DNA of 64,000 nt from Terrimonas ginsenosidimutans. GTDB taxonomy: Bacteria > Bacteroidota > Bacteroidia > Chitinophagales > Chitinophagaceae. The stretch lies in contig NZ_JAKLTR010000005.1 in the NCBI RefSeq assembly GCF_022012415.1, forward strand, positions 303,923 through 367,922. Direction: 5' to 3'. Both the position numbers and the translations under genes were made by a program. Shown one piece after another: positions 26,070-35,489 of the stretch; position 1 is the stretch's first letter, and each line of letters starts with the position of its first letter. Under the pieces are notes generated by a model. That model was not told the DNA's origin. It worked only from the letters and a program-made list of their open reading frames with translations, and did no database searches.

Positions 26070-26792
26070 TTATGCCATCAGCAGAAAGATCGCCGGTCGC
26101 TTATGTATATCCACTGTTTCTTTCCTCCACTCCGCAACCGTCTTCGTTTTCACCCATTCTTTCTCTCCCGTAAGATCCACGGCAATACAAAGCCTGGATG
26201 ATGGCGAGGCCTGTTTCAATATCACCTCGATCATCTGATTATTTCTATACGGTGTTTCAATAAAGATCTGCGTACAATTATTCCTGATCGAATCTGCTTC
26301 CAGGTCTTTTATTGCTTTGATGCGTTGGGCACTATCTATTGGCAGGTACCCTGTGAACCGGAATTGCTGCCCGTTCATACCGCTTGCCATCAATGCCAGC
26401 AGAATAGAGCTTGGGCCAACCAGCGGGACCACGGTTGCGTTCATTTCCTGGGCTACGGCTACCAGCAGTTGACCGGGATCGGCCACACCGGGGCATCCGG
26501 CTTCACTGAGGATCGCGATATTCTTTCCTTCGGTCAATTTCTGCCGGAAACTATTCCGCACAGTTTCTTCTGCCTTATGGATGGTAAACCATTCATAATT
26601 GTCAATGATGATCTCGCTCCCTTCCGGAAGGCGTTCGCGCCAGAATTGTTTCAGGAAACGACGGGCCGTACGTTCATTCTCTACAAACATCACCTGGCAT
26701 TTCTGAATCGCGTCTGCTACGTACACAGGTATGGCATTGATGCCATTTTCATCAAGCAGGGAAGGGACCAGGTATACAGATCCTTTTTCCAT
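26070..26792 (-). CDS. SAM-dependent methyltransferase, RsmI-like tetrapyrrole methylase fold
   Basis: A 240-residue tetrapyrrole-methylase-fold enzyme of the RsmI branch, which 2'-O-methylates C1402 of 16S rRNA. Motifs seen are GSVYLVPSLLDENG, the FVENERTARRFL segment, ILSEAGCPGVADPG (about residues 94-107), VVPLVGPSSILLALMASG and FIETPYRNNQMIEVIL. It is shorter than E. coli RsmI (286 residues) and lacks its C-terminal extension, as is common in Bacteroidota. Some genomes carry both a long and a short member, so the exact target is uncertain. It is preceded at 2 bp by the EI24 gene. Confidence 0.85.
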   Translation of the reverse strand: MEKGSVYLVPSLLDENGINAIPVYVADAIQKCQVMFVENERTARRFLKQFWRERLPEGSEIIIDNYEWFTIHKAEETVRNSFRQKLTEGKNIAILSEAGCPGVADPGQLLVAVAQEMNATVVPLVGPSSILLALMASGMNGQQFRFTGYLPIDSAQRIKAIKDLEADSIRNNCTQIFIETPYRNNQMIEVILKQASPSSRLCIAVDLTGEKEWVKTKTVAEWRKETVDIHKRPAIFLLMA

Positions 26793-26794
26793 AT

Positions 26795-27550
26795 TTAAGC
26801 CGGTGTTTTGACTTTTACTTTATTTATGGTAAGTGTCGCTGAAATGATCGCATATGCAGGAGCAAAGACGATCAGCAGATGCATCATATAAAACAGGATG
26901 CCGTTTGCAAGGGCAAGCCCTTTGTGTCTGCCAATAAAGTGAATGCTTTGCGACTTGCTGTTGTTATTCCGGGCAAGACTGTAGTCCAGCATGGAAAAGC
27001 CATAATAGTAGGCCTCCATCAGCAAGGCGATCAACGGTGTGATCCAGCCGATCAGGGGGATCAGCGACAACAGGATCAGCGTAACGAGATACACAGTCTG
27101 CCATCCACAATTACGCAAGGCAATTGTTATACTGCGACCTGCTTCTTTTTTGATATCTGACCAGCCCGGCGCAACTTCGTTACTATGAATGATCGATTCT
27201 GTTTTACGGCTGATGTATGCAAAGATCGGAGAGCCGATAATGAGGCAGATGTATTTGAAAAATGAAAAGTAAAACAGCAACAGGGTAAGCCACAGGATAA
27301 CCCCGGAGGTAGTGAAAAGGAAACTAAGAATATTGCTATGAAGTTTTTGCGACCAGTCACCCAAATGAAGAAAGTGTGTGATGTATTCGATCACTACTGT
27401 GGCCGACTTGCCAAAAAAGTACATACCTGTCACAAACAACGCCGCATAGATCAATCCCGGGATCAATACCCACTTCCACAGCTTATGCTGGATGATGAAG
27501 CGATGGGCTTCCCCCCACGATTGGATGGATATGACTATTTCTTTGAGCAA
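26795..27550 (-). CDS. EI24 domain (CysZ-like) integral membrane protein
   Basis: About 251 residues with four main hydrophobic regions. The LLIFYFSFFKYICLIIGSPI-type segment, GRSITIALRNCGWQ and LIPLIGWITPLIALLMEAYYYGFSMLDY are typical of EI24/CysZ proteins; CysZ members mediate sulfate uptake, but the Bacteroidota branch is untested. The family usually begins LKEI.IAIQS, and here a TTG at 27550 gives (M)LKEIVISIQSW, so I prefer it. An ATG at 27622 would add 24 residues overlapping the divergent mpg promoter region. It is 2 bp from the RsmI-like gene. Confidence 0.8.
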   Translation of the reverse strand: MLKEIVISIQSWGEAHRFIIQHKLWKWVLIPGLIYAALFVTGMYFFGKSATVVIEYITHFLHLGDWSQKLHSNILSFLFTTSGVILWLTLLLFYFSFFKYICLIIGSPIFAYISRKTESIIHSNEVAPGWSDIKKEAGRSITIALRNCGWQTVYLVTLILLSLIPLIGWITPLIALLMEAYYYGFSMLDYSLARNNNSKSQSIHFIGRHKGLALANGILFYMMHLLIVFAPAYAIISATLTINKVKVKTPA

Positions 27551-27635
27551 AACGTAAATTTGAGTGGTAAATATATGAAACAGAATGGTATCTGCACGAC
27601 ATCCCGTGCAGGTAATACCCACTAACCTGATTAAA

Positions 27636-28244
27636 ATGCCCTTAAAAAAATTACCACTTTCATTTTATCGTCGTGATGACGTGGTGCAGATCGCCCGTGA
27701 GCTGATCGGAATGATACTGGTCACAAGATGGGATGGTATGACCACCTCTGGCCGTATCGTTGAAACGGAAGCGTATGCCGGCGTAACGGATAAAGCTTCA
27801 CATTCATATGGAGGAAGGCGCACCGGTCGTACGGAGATCATGTATGCTGACGGTGGATATTCGTACGTGTACCTGTGTTATGGGATCCATCATTTGTTCA
27901 ACGTGGTAACACATCGAAGAAATACTCCGCATGCGATCCTGCTGCGTTCCCTGGAACCGCTGGCGGGAATCCCGGAGATGTTGGTTCGGACGGGTAAGAA
28001 GAAGCTCGATCATACGCTTACCCGGGGGCCGGGGAATATGGCAAAAGCACTTGGGATTGTTAAAGATCAAACAGGGATATTACTGAACGGGAAGCAAATG
28101 TTTCTGGCGGATGATGGTTTCCGGTATAAGAAAAGTGAGATCATTGCGTCTCCGCGTATCGGTGTTGATTATGCCGGTGAAGATGCATTGCTGCCTTACA
28201 GGTTTTATGTAAAGGGGAATCCGTATGTAAGTGGTAAAGTTTGA
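27636..28244 (+). CDS. mpg: 3-methyladenine DNA glycosylase (Mpg/AAG family)
   Basis: A 202-residue base-excision repair enzyme that removes alkylated purines. Family motifs are visible: ARELIGMILVTRW, GRIVETEAYAG with the catalytic glutamate (about residue 47), DKASHSYGGRRTGRTEIMY, GGYSYVYLCYGIHHLFNVVT and LTRGPGNMAKALGI. I start at the ATG giving MPLKKLPLSFY, which fits family length; an earlier ATG adds 17 residues unlike the family. It is divergent from the EI24 gene. Confidence 0.95.
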   Translation: MPLKKLPLSFYRRDDVVQIARELIGMILVTRWDGMTTSGRIVETEAYAGVTDKASHSYGGRRTGRTEIMYADGGYSYVYLCYGIHHLFNVVTHRRNTPHAILLRSLEPLAGIPEMLVRTGKKKLDHTLTRGPGNMAKALGIVKDQTGILLNGKQMFLADDGFRYKKSEIIASPRIGVDYAGEDALLPYRFYVKGNPYVSGKV

Positions 28245-28300
28245 CCGGCTGAGTGGCGGAGCTTGTCTTAACATGTTCGGTAACTAAAGCTTTGAAAGAG

Positions 28301-28412
28301 GTGGGAGTATCGCCATGAACGCAAAGAACCGCAAAGAGCGCAATGAATTTCCTGCTACAGAAGATCTCTTTGCGGCCGTTGCGGTTCTTTGCGTTCATGG
28401 CGATACTTCCAC
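28301..28412. repeat. TATCGC-type hairpin element (copy 3)
   Basis: The left arm (28301-28338) and right arm (about 28366-28412) share AGTATCGCCATGAACGCAAA and its continuation as a perfect inverted match of about 28 bases. It lies between convergent mpg and the symporter gene. Confidence 0.8.
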
Positions 28413-28445
28413 GCCAGTTAAACTCATAAGAGGTTAAGAACGCGA

Positions 28446-29771
28446 TTAGTGATTAATCGTCTCCCCTTCTATATTATCCTTCACCACATCCTCTGTTTCA
28501 TGAACCCGGTTGAAGGCCAGCTCCATCTTATTCCGGTCAAATTCCTTTTCATTATTCGCGATCCAGATCGTTGCCACACCATTCCCAATGAAATTGGTAA
28601 TAGCCCTTGCTTCTGACATGAACCGGTCTACACCCAGTAACAAAGCAAGTCCTTCGACAGGAATTACTTTGATCGCCGTGAGCGTTGATGCCAGCACCAC
28701 AAACCCGCTTCCTGTAACGCCTGCGGCACCTTTTGATGTCAGCATCAGGATGCCGATTATACTTAACACCTGTGCGAAGCTCAGATCCACATTGAACACC
28801 TGTGCAAGAAAGATCATGCACATGGAAAGGTAGATCGTAGTTCCATCAAGATTAAAGGAATAGCCGGTAGGCACGACCAGGCCCACTACCGACTTTGAAC
28901 AGCCCATTCTCTCCAGCTTTTCCATCAGTGTGGGAAGGGCCGCCTCTGAGGAGGATGTGCCCAGAACAACCAGCAATTCTTCCCTGATATACTTCAGAAA
29001 ACGGAAAATGCTTACGCGATACATTCGCAGAATAAAATAAAGTACAATGAATATGAACAAGGCCATCGTGATGTAGACGGTCCCCATCAATTTTGCCAAT
29101 GGCAAAAGAGTGCTGATGCCATATTTGCTGATGGTAAAAGCCATTCCACCAAACGCGCCAACTGGTGCCAGGAGCATTACCCAATGCAAACCTTTGAATA
29201 TATACTTTGATAAGGGCTGAAGAAACTGGACCACTTTATCCTTGCCTTTATAGAATGTCAGGGAGACACCAGTTATAATGGCAACGATCAGGACCTGCAG
29301 TGTAAAGTTATCTTTGAGGAATTTAAGCCAGCTGAACTCTTCACTTCCTTTTGTGTACTTTGAAATATCACCACCTTTGACCGCAGAAGTATCTACACCG
29401 CTTCCCGGCTGTATCAGCATCGCTGCTAGAATGCCTATCACCAAGGCAAATGTCGTCACGATTTCGAAGTACAGTAATGATTTTGCTCCAACCCGCCCTA
29501 CTTTTTTCAGATCACCCATACTCACGATCCCGAGGGTGATGGTCAGAAATATGATCGGATTAATAAACAGTTTGACCAGACTGATAAAAATACCACTCAG
29601 AAACTCACTCAGCGTTTTACCCACACTAAGTTCCTGCCCCATCACTTTCAACTGAAAAGGTTGATCCAATACCTGCATCTGTGCGAGATCGGGCCGGTAA
29701 TGTCCCAGCAGGATCCCGCCAGTGATGGCCACCAATACCCAAAATGTAAGATTCCTGAATAGCTTTCCCAT
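28446..29771 (-). CDS. dicarboxylate/amino-acid:cation symporter (DAACS family)
   Basis: A 441-residue inner-membrane carrier of the DctA/GltP family that imports C4-dicarboxylates or acidic amino acids with H+ or Na+. The family segment GTSSSEAALPTLMEKLERMG, the motif VVPTGYSFNLDGTTIY and the SKGAAGVTGSGFVVLASTL reentrant loop are all present. About eight helices are predicted by eye. I start at the ATG giving MGKLFRNLTFW; the 19 extra upstream residues are basic and unlike the family. The substrate is not resolved. Confidence 0.93.
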   Translation of the reverse strand: MGKLFRNLTFWVLVAITGGILLGHYRPDLAQMQVLDQPFQLKVMGQELSVGKTLSEFLSGIFISLVKLFINPIIFLTITLGIVSMGDLKKVGRVGAKSLLYFEIVTTFALVIGILAAMLIQPGSGVDTSAVKGGDISKYTKGSEEFSWLKFLKDNFTLQVLIVAIITGVSLTFYKGKDKVVQFLQPLSKYIFKGLHWVMLLAPVGAFGGMAFTISKYGISTLLPLAKLMGTVYITMALFIFIVLYFILRMYRVSIFRFLKYIREELLVVLGTSSSEAALPTLMEKLERMGCSKSVVGLVVPTGYSFNLDGTTIYLSMCMIFLAQVFNVDLSFAQVLSIIGILMLTSKGAAGVTGSGFVVLASTLTAIKVIPVEGLALLLGVDRFMSEARAITNFIGNGVATIWIANNEKEFDRNKMELAFNRVHETEDVVKDNIEGETINH

Positions 29772-29831
29772 AAGCCCTAAATGTATGTCGAAAAACAGCA
29801 ACCTCCTCTTTTTCCTCCTTATCATCATGGC

Positions 29832-29860
29832 AAAAAAAGAGACTGCCTTTCAGCAGTCTC
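29832..29860 (-). terminator. intrinsic terminator after the PorP/SprF gene
   Basis: An 8-bp stem GAGACTGC/GCAGTCTC (29839-29846 and 29853-29860) with a 6-base loop. On the minus strand it is followed by seven T. It is about 30 bp beyond the porP stop. Confidence 0.88.
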
Positions 29861-29890
29861 TCCATCTCTTTTATCCTCCTTCCTGTTAGC

Positions 29891-30904
29891 CTAGAATTTA
29901 GGACAGTTCAATTTCTTAGCACCAGGGTCTACCGGCTTCTTAATGTAGATCAGGGAGATCTCTACTCCGCCTCTCGAATTTGACGCAGCTTTCAGTGAAG
30001 AAGTATTCACATCATAAGAAGCACCGAAATGCCATTCTCCAAATTCAAGACCCATATAAGGGATCAATGCGTCCTGGAAACGATACCAGCTTCCGAGATA
30101 GAAGTTGGTTGGGTTTTCTTCGTCATTATTTACGTTCAGGCAGAATGCACCACCTACCATTGTATTCTTTGCCTTTGCCTGCATGCTATGGTTAGCGGCA
30201 AAGTGGAATGAGTTATAACTTCCCACAGGGATCTTGGCTCCTCCCTGGATGGTCGTGCGCATGTTCAATACATAGTCGCCTTTATTGAAACTTTCTTTCG
30301 GCCTGTTCAGGTGATACATTGATGCGCCGAGGTAGAAATTGTTATAACCATTGGTCGTACCGGTATAGATCAGACCGGCGTTCACGTCAAAGTAATTAAG
30401 ATTGACCTGGCTGGAAGCAAAGCTTTCCTGAGTAACACCAGTAAATCCGAATGGAGTCAGCTGATCTCCAAAAGTCAGTTTGGAAGTGTTCAGGCGTTTG
30501 TTCATGTAAGTTCCCTGAAAACCCGCACCGATCGAATGGAAGCCATTTTCGTCAAGACTTTTGTGATAGGACAGAGAAGCTCCGAAATAAGTGCTGTTCA
30601 GTGCGCCATCACCCGCTTTATCGCTGTAGCCCATAAACCCGATACCAAACTGGTCATTTTCAGGGATACGGTCTTTCAGAATAGCCATATCAAATGAGGC
30701 GGTCATCGTCGTATAGGCATTGCTGATAGTCGGCCACTGATTGCGATAGTTTGCCGCAAACCGGTATACACCATCGAACTTACCGGTAAGGGCTGGGTTC
30801 AATGTCATGGGTGAGGCAAAAAATTGCGAAAAGTTAGGATCCTGTGCAGTTGAAACGCTAACGAGCGCAACGCAGCCGATCAGGGTCGAAAGAAGTTTTT
30901 TCAT
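29891..30904 (-). CDS. PorP/SprF family type IX secretion outer-membrane protein
   Basis: A 337-residue outer-membrane barrel. The signal peptide ends near VSTAQD, followed by the family hallmark PNFSQFFASPMTLNPALTGKFDG and the YRNQWPTISN segment. PorP/SprF proteins bind PorE/PG-anchored partners and support T9SS or export of specific adhesins. Genomes carry many paralogues, usually next to a large adhesin, but this copy stands alone with a terminator and no adhesin neighbour. Whether it is the core PorP or a cargo-specific SprF is unclear. Confidence 0.92.
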   Translation of the reverse strand: MKKLLSTLIGCVALVSVSTAQDPNFSQFFASPMTLNPALTGKFDGVYRFAANYRNQWPTISNAYTTMTASFDMAILKDRIPENDQFGIGFMGYSDKAGDGALNSTYFGASLSYHKSLDENGFHSIGAGFQGTYMNKRLNTSKLTFGDQLTPFGFTGVTQESFASSQVNLNYFDVNAGLIYTGTTNGYNNFYLGASMYHLNRPKESFNKGDYVLNMRTTIQGGAKIPVGSYNSFHFAANHSMQAKAKNTMVGGAFCLNVNNDEENPTNFYLGSWYRFQDALIPYMGLEFGEWHFGASYDVNTSSLKAASNSRGGVEISLIYIKKPVDPGAKKLNCPKF

Positions 30905-31127
30905 CTCAGCAATTAAGTTTTTTCACTGGTCAGGTTCATACGGATCAACGCTACCAGCATAGCCATAAACGCATAAGCTGCCGGTAAATTGCCTTGAAAA
31001 GTATTCACGCGGATGGGAAAATACAACAATCCCGAGACCTATAAAAATTGTAAGGATGAACTGCTAAAAGATTACGGGGAATTTTTTTATAAATATGAAA
31101 TTCAATTAGTTATAAAAACAGATCGAC

Positions 31128-31778
31128 TTACATCTGAATCTTTACGCCGAATGCCAGGTCACCTGCATCACCAAGGCCCGGAACGATATAGCCTTTGGCC
31201 GTCAACTCATCATCGATGTCTCCACACCAGATAGTTACCGTGGGATCTTCTCTTTTTACATATTCTATTCCAACGGTACAGGCTACAGCGGTCACCACAT
31301 GGATCTCTTTGGGATGACCCTCTTCTTTCAGGAACTGGATCGTTTTCACCAGCGAAGCCCCCGTTGCAAGCATTGGATCGGAGATGATCAGCACGCGGTC
31401 TTCCAGTTCAGGGCAGGAGATATAGTCAAGGCTGATATCAAAGCTGCCATCTTTGTTATGCTTGCGGTAGGCAGAGATAAATGCGTTGTCTGCCTTGTCA
31501 AAGTAATTAAGCAGACCCTGATGCAGTGGTAATCCTGCGCGGAGAATTGTTGCCAGAACAGGCTGATGTTCCAGAACTTTAGCGGCGGCAACACCCAGGG
31601 GTGTTTGCACTTCACGGTTCACAAAGGGCAACACTTTACTGATCTCGTAAGCTGCTGCCTCACCGATCCTTTCCAGGTTCCGTCTAAAACGCATACGGTC
31701 CGTCTGCAGCTCGATATCCCGGAGCTCACTGACCCAATTACTGACAAGACTGTGCTGTTCGCTTAAGTTGACAACCAT
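31128..31778 (-). CDS. upp: uracil phosphoribosyltransferase
   Basis: Upp converts uracil and PRPP to UMP in pyrimidine salvage. The 216-residue sequence has the PRPP-binding loop ISDPMLATGASLVKTI (about residues 131-146), the upstream TILRAGLPLHQGLLNYF segment, and the C-terminal GLGDAGDLAFG uracil-binding motif. The start gives MVVNLSEQHSLVSNW, matching family members. Its upstream region toward anmK contains an A/T-rich inverted repeat. Confidence 0.95.
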   Translation of the reverse strand: MVVNLSEQHSLVSNWVSELRDIELQTDRMRFRRNLERIGEAAAYEISKVLPFVNREVQTPLGVAAAKVLEHQPVLATILRAGLPLHQGLLNYFDKADNAFISAYRKHNKDGSFDISLDYISCPELEDRVLIISDPMLATGASLVKTIQFLKEEGHPKEIHVVTAVACTVGIEYVKREDPTVTIWCGDIDDELTAKGYIVPGLGDAGDLAFGVKIQM

Positions 31779-31802
31779 TTTATACTGTTTAACAGGAACA
31801 AA

Positions 31803-31904
31803 TTAAAAATTCAAAACTAGAAATTCAAAACTCATTTACTGGCAGGATACATCCTCACTGACTATTAACCTCTACTTTTTACTTTTTACTTTTTACTTTT
31901 GCCT
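31803..31904. repeat. AAAGTAAAAATT-type inverted repeat (copy 2)
   Basis: AATTAAAAATTCAAAACT-type arms on the left and repeated CTTTTTACTTTTTACTTTT on the right, between divergent upp and anmK. Pairing is imperfect. Confidence 0.5.
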
Positions 31905-31943
31905 TCGTTTCTGGCAAATATCTAAAAATTTACAATCTAATTC

Positions 31944-33035
31944 ATGATCTACAGGGCAATCGGGCTAATGAGTGGCAGTTCGTTGGATGGACTGGATATT
32001 GTTTTTACGGAATTACATGAAAACGGAGGCAAATGGACATATGAGATCCTTGCTGCCGATTGCTATCCTTACAGCGAAGATTGGACCAAACGGCTGGCCG
32101 GTGCAACTTCTCTTACAGCAAAAGACTATCTCTTGCTACACACCAGTTATGGTGAGTATATAGGTCAACAGGTATTGAAGTTTATTGAAGAACACGGGTT
32201 ACACTTCAAAGTGGCGGTTGTGGCTTCACACGGTCATACCACTTTTCATATACCAGCCCAAAAAATGACAGCCCAACTGGGAGACGGAGCGGCGATCGCT
32301 GCAATAACGCAATTACCGGTCGTGACCGATCTGCGTTCTATGGATATCGCCTTCGGCGGACAGGGCGCTCCGATCGTTCCGATCGGTGAAAAGTTACTGC
32401 TTCCGGGTTATGACTATTTTCTGAATCTTGGCGGCATTGCCAATGTGTCCATGAACGCGGCCGACTATACTGCATTTGATATCTGTGCAGCTAACCGCGT
32501 ATTGAATATGCTGGCCGCACAGGTTGGAAAAGAGTATGATGAGAACGGGGCATTGGCTGCATCCGGAAACCTCGATCAATCCCTGCTTGACAAGCTGAAC
32601 GGTCTTCCCTATTATCAGCAATCCTATCCTAAGTCACTAGCAAATGATTTTGGAACCGACACGGTTTATCCGTTGATCACTTCCGCAGGGTTAAGTGTTC
32701 CTGATGCGTTACATACATACGTCGAGCATATCGCTACACAGGTCCGTGATGCGATCACTTCATTGCCCAATCATCCATCAGCAGAATCAAAGTTGCTGGT
32801 AACAGGCGGCGGTGCATTGAATGGTTACCTGGTCGAAAGAATAACAGAACAGGTTTCCGGCCTGGGCATTGAAGTGGTCGTTCCTGGAAAAGAATTGATA
32901 CAGTATAAAGAAGCATTGATCATGGCACTGATCGGTGTGTTGCGCTGGAGAGAAGAGAACAACGTCCTCTCTTCCGTAACAGGCTCACGCCGCGATAGTG
33001 TAGGTGGTGCAATGTGGATGGGGCAGGAGTTTTAA
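31944..33035 (+). CDS. anmK: anhydro-N-acetylmuramic acid kinase AnmK
   Basis: AnmK opens and phosphorylates 1,6-anhydro-MurNAc, returning wall fragments to the cell as MurNAc-6-phosphate. The 363-residue protein has the start motif GLMSGSSLDGLD, SHGHTTFHIP, the QLGDGAAIAAITQLPVVTD segment, the FGGQGAPIVPIGE loop, FLNLGGIANVS and VTGGGALNGYL. The first 12 residues place the phosphate loop at the start, as in the family. It converges with the LytTR gene, with an A/T-rich inverted repeat filling the gap. Confidence 0.96.
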   Translation: MIYRAIGLMSGSSLDGLDIVFTELHENGGKWTYEILAADCYPYSEDWTKRLAGATSLTAKDYLLLHTSYGEYIGQQVLKFIEEHGLHFKVAVVASHGHTTFHIPAQKMTAQLGDGAAIAAITQLPVVTDLRSMDIAFGGQGAPIVPIGEKLLLPGYDYFLNLGGIANVSMNAADYTAFDICAANRVLNMLAAQVGKEYDENGALAASGNLDQSLLDKLNGLPYYQQSYPKSLANDFGTDTVYPLITSAGLSVPDALHTYVEHIATQVRDAITSLPNHPSAESKLLVTGGGALNGYLVERITEQVSGLGIEVVVPGKELIQYKEALIMALIGVLRWREENNVLSSVTGSRRDSVGGAMWMGQEF

Positions 33036-33133
33036 ATTCAAAATTCAAAAGTAAGAAGTAAAAATATTTTCCCGTGTGTCGGCAGATATTGCCATTTTCA
33101 GGAAGATATTTTTACTTCTTACTTTTGAATTTA
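33034..33133. repeat. AAAGTAAGAAGTAAAAATA inverted repeat between convergent genes
   Basis: The left arm (33034-33072) and right arm (33102-33133) are near-perfect inverted copies of about 30 bases. The element starts at the anmK stop and ends at the LytTR stop, so it is placed like a bidirectional terminator although it has no GC core. Confidence 0.75.
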
Positions 33134-33871
33134 CAACCCCAGCACTGCTTTTAACTTACCATACCCTCCTCTGCTGACGGGCACTCTCATGCCGGATTTC
33201 AGGATCGCGATATGATTATCTTTTTCATAAGGATCAATCCTGGTGATCTGCTGAACATTTACGATGTAAGAGCGATGTGATCGAACGAACTGCTGTTCAT
33301 CCAGGGCCTGTTCAAAATGGCTCATCGTTTTATTCTTCAGAAAATATCCTTCATGCGTATGGATCTTCACATAATCATCGGCGGCTTCCATGAAGTAGAT
33401 ATCATGAACAGGAATGATCTTGATCTTACTGCCATTTTTCACAACAACCCGTTGATTCTGGGCGGGTGACTGTGCTGCTGTTTCAAGCAGTTCTTCTGTT
33501 TTTGCGGGAACATGCGACTGCTGTTGTTCCTGCCATTTCGTTACCGCTTTATCAAACCGTTCCTGGTTAAAAGGTTTGAGCAGGTAGTCGATCGCATGAG
33601 CTTCAAATGCTTTGATCGCATATTCGTCAAACGCGGTTGTAAAGATCACGTTCGGTGGTTGCTCTATCAGCTCCAGCATTTCAAATCCGTTGATCTTCGG
33701 CATTTGTATATCGAGGAAGATCAGGTCTGGCTGATGTTGCTGAATTGACTTTACACCTTCAAATCCGTCGCCGCATTCCGCGAGCAGTTCCAGTTGGGGA
33801 TGCTTCGCCAGATATTCTTTGACGATACTTCTTGCAAGTGGTTCGTCGTCTATGATGATTACTTTAGCCAT
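33131..33871 (-). CDS. LytTR family response regulator
   Basis: A 246-residue two-domain regulator. The receiver domain has the acidic pocket IIIDDEP (residues 5-11) and the phosphoacceptor Asp54 in DLIFLDIQMPKINGFEML, with KPF near residue 103. The LytTR DNA-binding domain (about 140-246) shows the IHDIYFMEAADDYVKIHT and FVRSHRSYIVNV motifs. It is the last gene of a four-gene minus-strand group, 74 bp after its partner histidine kinase. Confidence 0.94.
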   Translation of the reverse strand: MAKVIIIDDEPLARSIVKEYLAKHPQLELLAECGDGFEGVKSIQQHQPDLIFLDIQMPKINGFEMLELIEQPPNVIFTTAFDEYAIKAFEAHAIDYLLKPFNQERFDKAVTKWQEQQQSHVPAKTEELLETAAQSPAQNQRVVVKNGSKIKIIPVHDIYFMEAADDYVKIHTHEGYFLKNKTMSHFEQALDEQQFVRSHRSYIVNVQQITRIDPYEKDNHIAILKSGMRVPVSRGGYGKLKAVLGL

Positions 33872-33945
33872 TTTATTTTAGAATCAAAAGTTAAACGTAA
33901 AAATTTAAAAAGCGATCGTTCTCAGGCTGTTTCTGCATTTTTTGC

Positions 33946-35001
33946 CTAGGTGGTCATGTCTGGAAGCTGTGGTATTCTCACACGGGTGGTGAACTGATCC
34001 TCTTTTGCTTCTGTTACTACCAGGTCATTTCTGTCAAAAAGCAGGTATAATCTCCGCTGAACGGATTTTAATCCGAAGCCGGTTCCCTGTTTCGGCGATG
34101 ATGTTTCCGGATCAAAAGGGTTTGTCACGATCACCTGTAATTCATTGTTGATGCCTGTTGATGTTTTGATGCTGATCACTGTTTCGCCTATTGTATCATA
34201 AAGCCCAAACTTGATAGCATTCTCTACAATTGGCTGCAGTAATAATGCCGGAAGTTTTAGTGTTAATGATTGGGCGTCGGTTTCAACGATCGTGGTAAGG
34301 CGATTTCCAAATCTCACTTTCTCGATATCAAGATATAGTTGCAGGTATTGCATTTCTTCCTGGAGAGACACCCATTGTGTTTCTTCTTTTTTTATGGTGC
34401 CCCGGAGAAAGTCAGACAACTGTTGCACCATTTTGCGCGCTTCTGCGGGTCTTGCACCTATTAATGCATTAATTGAATTGAGGCTGTTGAACAGAAAATG
34501 GGGCTGTAGTTGCTGACGTAGTTTAAACAGTTCCGCATCGCGGGTAAGTTTTTCTGCATCAGATTTTCGCTCTTCACTCCGTTGCTGATCCTGCCAGTTG
34601 TACCAGATGATCCCGATCATTGTTACAATCCCCATGATCAGAAACCCTATGCTCGATCTTACCATAATGGATCTGCGGAGAAACAGCGGATAACCTTCGT
34701 AGGAGTTCAATGCGAGCCCCAGCAGCCATTTGCTCAATACCATCCAGAGAATGGTCAGCACGATACACATGCATAGCACGTTCAGGTACTGGTTCAGTTC
34801 GGGAGTATAGTACCGGATCGTATTCATCACCAGCAAACATGCCATGAGCAGGAGTGTGTTGCTGATCAGGCTGTCGATGATGGCGAGTTCAATCGGCCAT
34901 TCGAGCGACCATAACAGGATAGCATGATCTGTCATCAGTATCACCCAGGCGATACTGAAAGAGATAAGAAACCTTCTGACAGTGAAGAGTGATACAGACA
35001 T
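33946..35001 (-). CDS. LytS-type sensor histidine kinase (His_kinase domain)
   Basis: A 351-residue membrane kinase. Four hydrophobic helices in the first half (about residues 8-150) form a sensor with almost no periplasmic domain. After a coiled linker, the His_kinase domain contains the phosphoacceptor segment LRQQLQPHFLFNSLNSIN. The HATPase region follows, with LLLQPIVENAIKFGL and GTGFGLKSVQRRL. I start at the ATG giving MSVSLFTVRRF, 4 bp after the upstream gene's stop; an earlier ATG at 35133 would overlap that gene by over 100 bp. The regulator downstream is its likely partner. Confidence 0.93.
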   Translation of the reverse strand: MSVSLFTVRRFLISFSIAWVILMTDHAILLWSLEWPIELAIIDSLISNTLLLMACLLVMNTIRYYTPELNQYLNVLCMCIVLTILWMVLSKWLLGLALNSYEGYPLFLRRSIMVRSSIGFLIMGIVTMIGIIWYNWQDQQRSEERKSDAEKLTRDAELFKLRQQLQPHFLFNSLNSINALIGARPAEARKMVQQLSDFLRGTIKKEETQWVSLQEEMQYLQLYLDIEKVRFGNRLTTIVETDAQSLTLKLPALLLQPIVENAIKFGLYDTIGETVISIKTSTGINNELQVIVTNPFDPETSSPKQGTGFGLKSVQRRLYLLFDRNDLVVTEAKEDQFTTRVRIPQLPDMTT

Positions 35002-35005
35002 GCTA

Positions 35006-35365
35006 TCAGGCCAGTTTAAGCAACTGGTGTGTATGGGTGAAAAAAATGTTTTCGGCTTTTTGGTTAACTGTATAGATGTAGGATTCTGCATTGTCTCGCT
35101 CTTCAATTCTTGAATATAGTTCTGCCCCATCAATGAGATCGCTTAAGCGGTAGAGTTCACTGACATTGATGAACTTCCACTGTACCAGTTGCTGTTTACT
35201 ATTATAAAACGTATCCTGTTCAGTATCTCCCAGTGCCTGAGCTTTGGAGAACGCCTCTTCTTTTGAGTCAGCCGCAACCAATCTCAGTTGTTCGTCGAAC
35301 TGCGGAGTGTGGTCACCTTCGCCGCAAACAATACGGAATACCATTTTTGCAAGATACCAGTTCAT
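35006..35365 (-). CDS. DUF4288 family protein
   Basis: A 119-residue cytoplasmic protein of the DUF4288 family. Matching blocks are MNWYLAKMVFRIVCGEGDHT, PQFDEQLRLVAADS, VQWKFINVSELYRL and DGAELYSRIEERDNAESY. The function is unknown. It lies 4 bp upstream of the sensor kinase and 124 bp after the LiaF-like gene on the same strand, which suggests that it belongs to the same signalling unit. Confidence 0.85.
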   Translation of the reverse strand: MNWYLAKMVFRIVCGEGDHTPQFDEQLRLVAADSKEEAFSKAQALGDTEQDTFYNSKQQLVQWKFINVSELYRLSDLIDGAELYSRIEERDNAESYIYTVNQKAENIFFTHTHQLLKLA

Positions 35366-35400
35366 AGTAGTTAGGTTATGTGGTTAGCGAACAGCGTTTG

Positions 35401-35482
35401 AAGTTTAAAAGGTTAACTGTTTTACAGTTTACCGGTTATGCACGCAACTTTTGAACTAATAAACCTTTGAACCTTTAAACTT
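35401..35482. repeat. TTTAAA-type inverted repeat between the LiaF-like and DUF4288 genes
   Basis: Arms AAGTTTAAAAGGTT... (35401-35431) and ...AACCTTTAAACTT (35446-35482) are inverted with several mismatches. Same family as the arginine-operon and rpsP-rimM hairpins. Confidence 0.65.
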
Positions 35483-35489
35483 GATGTGC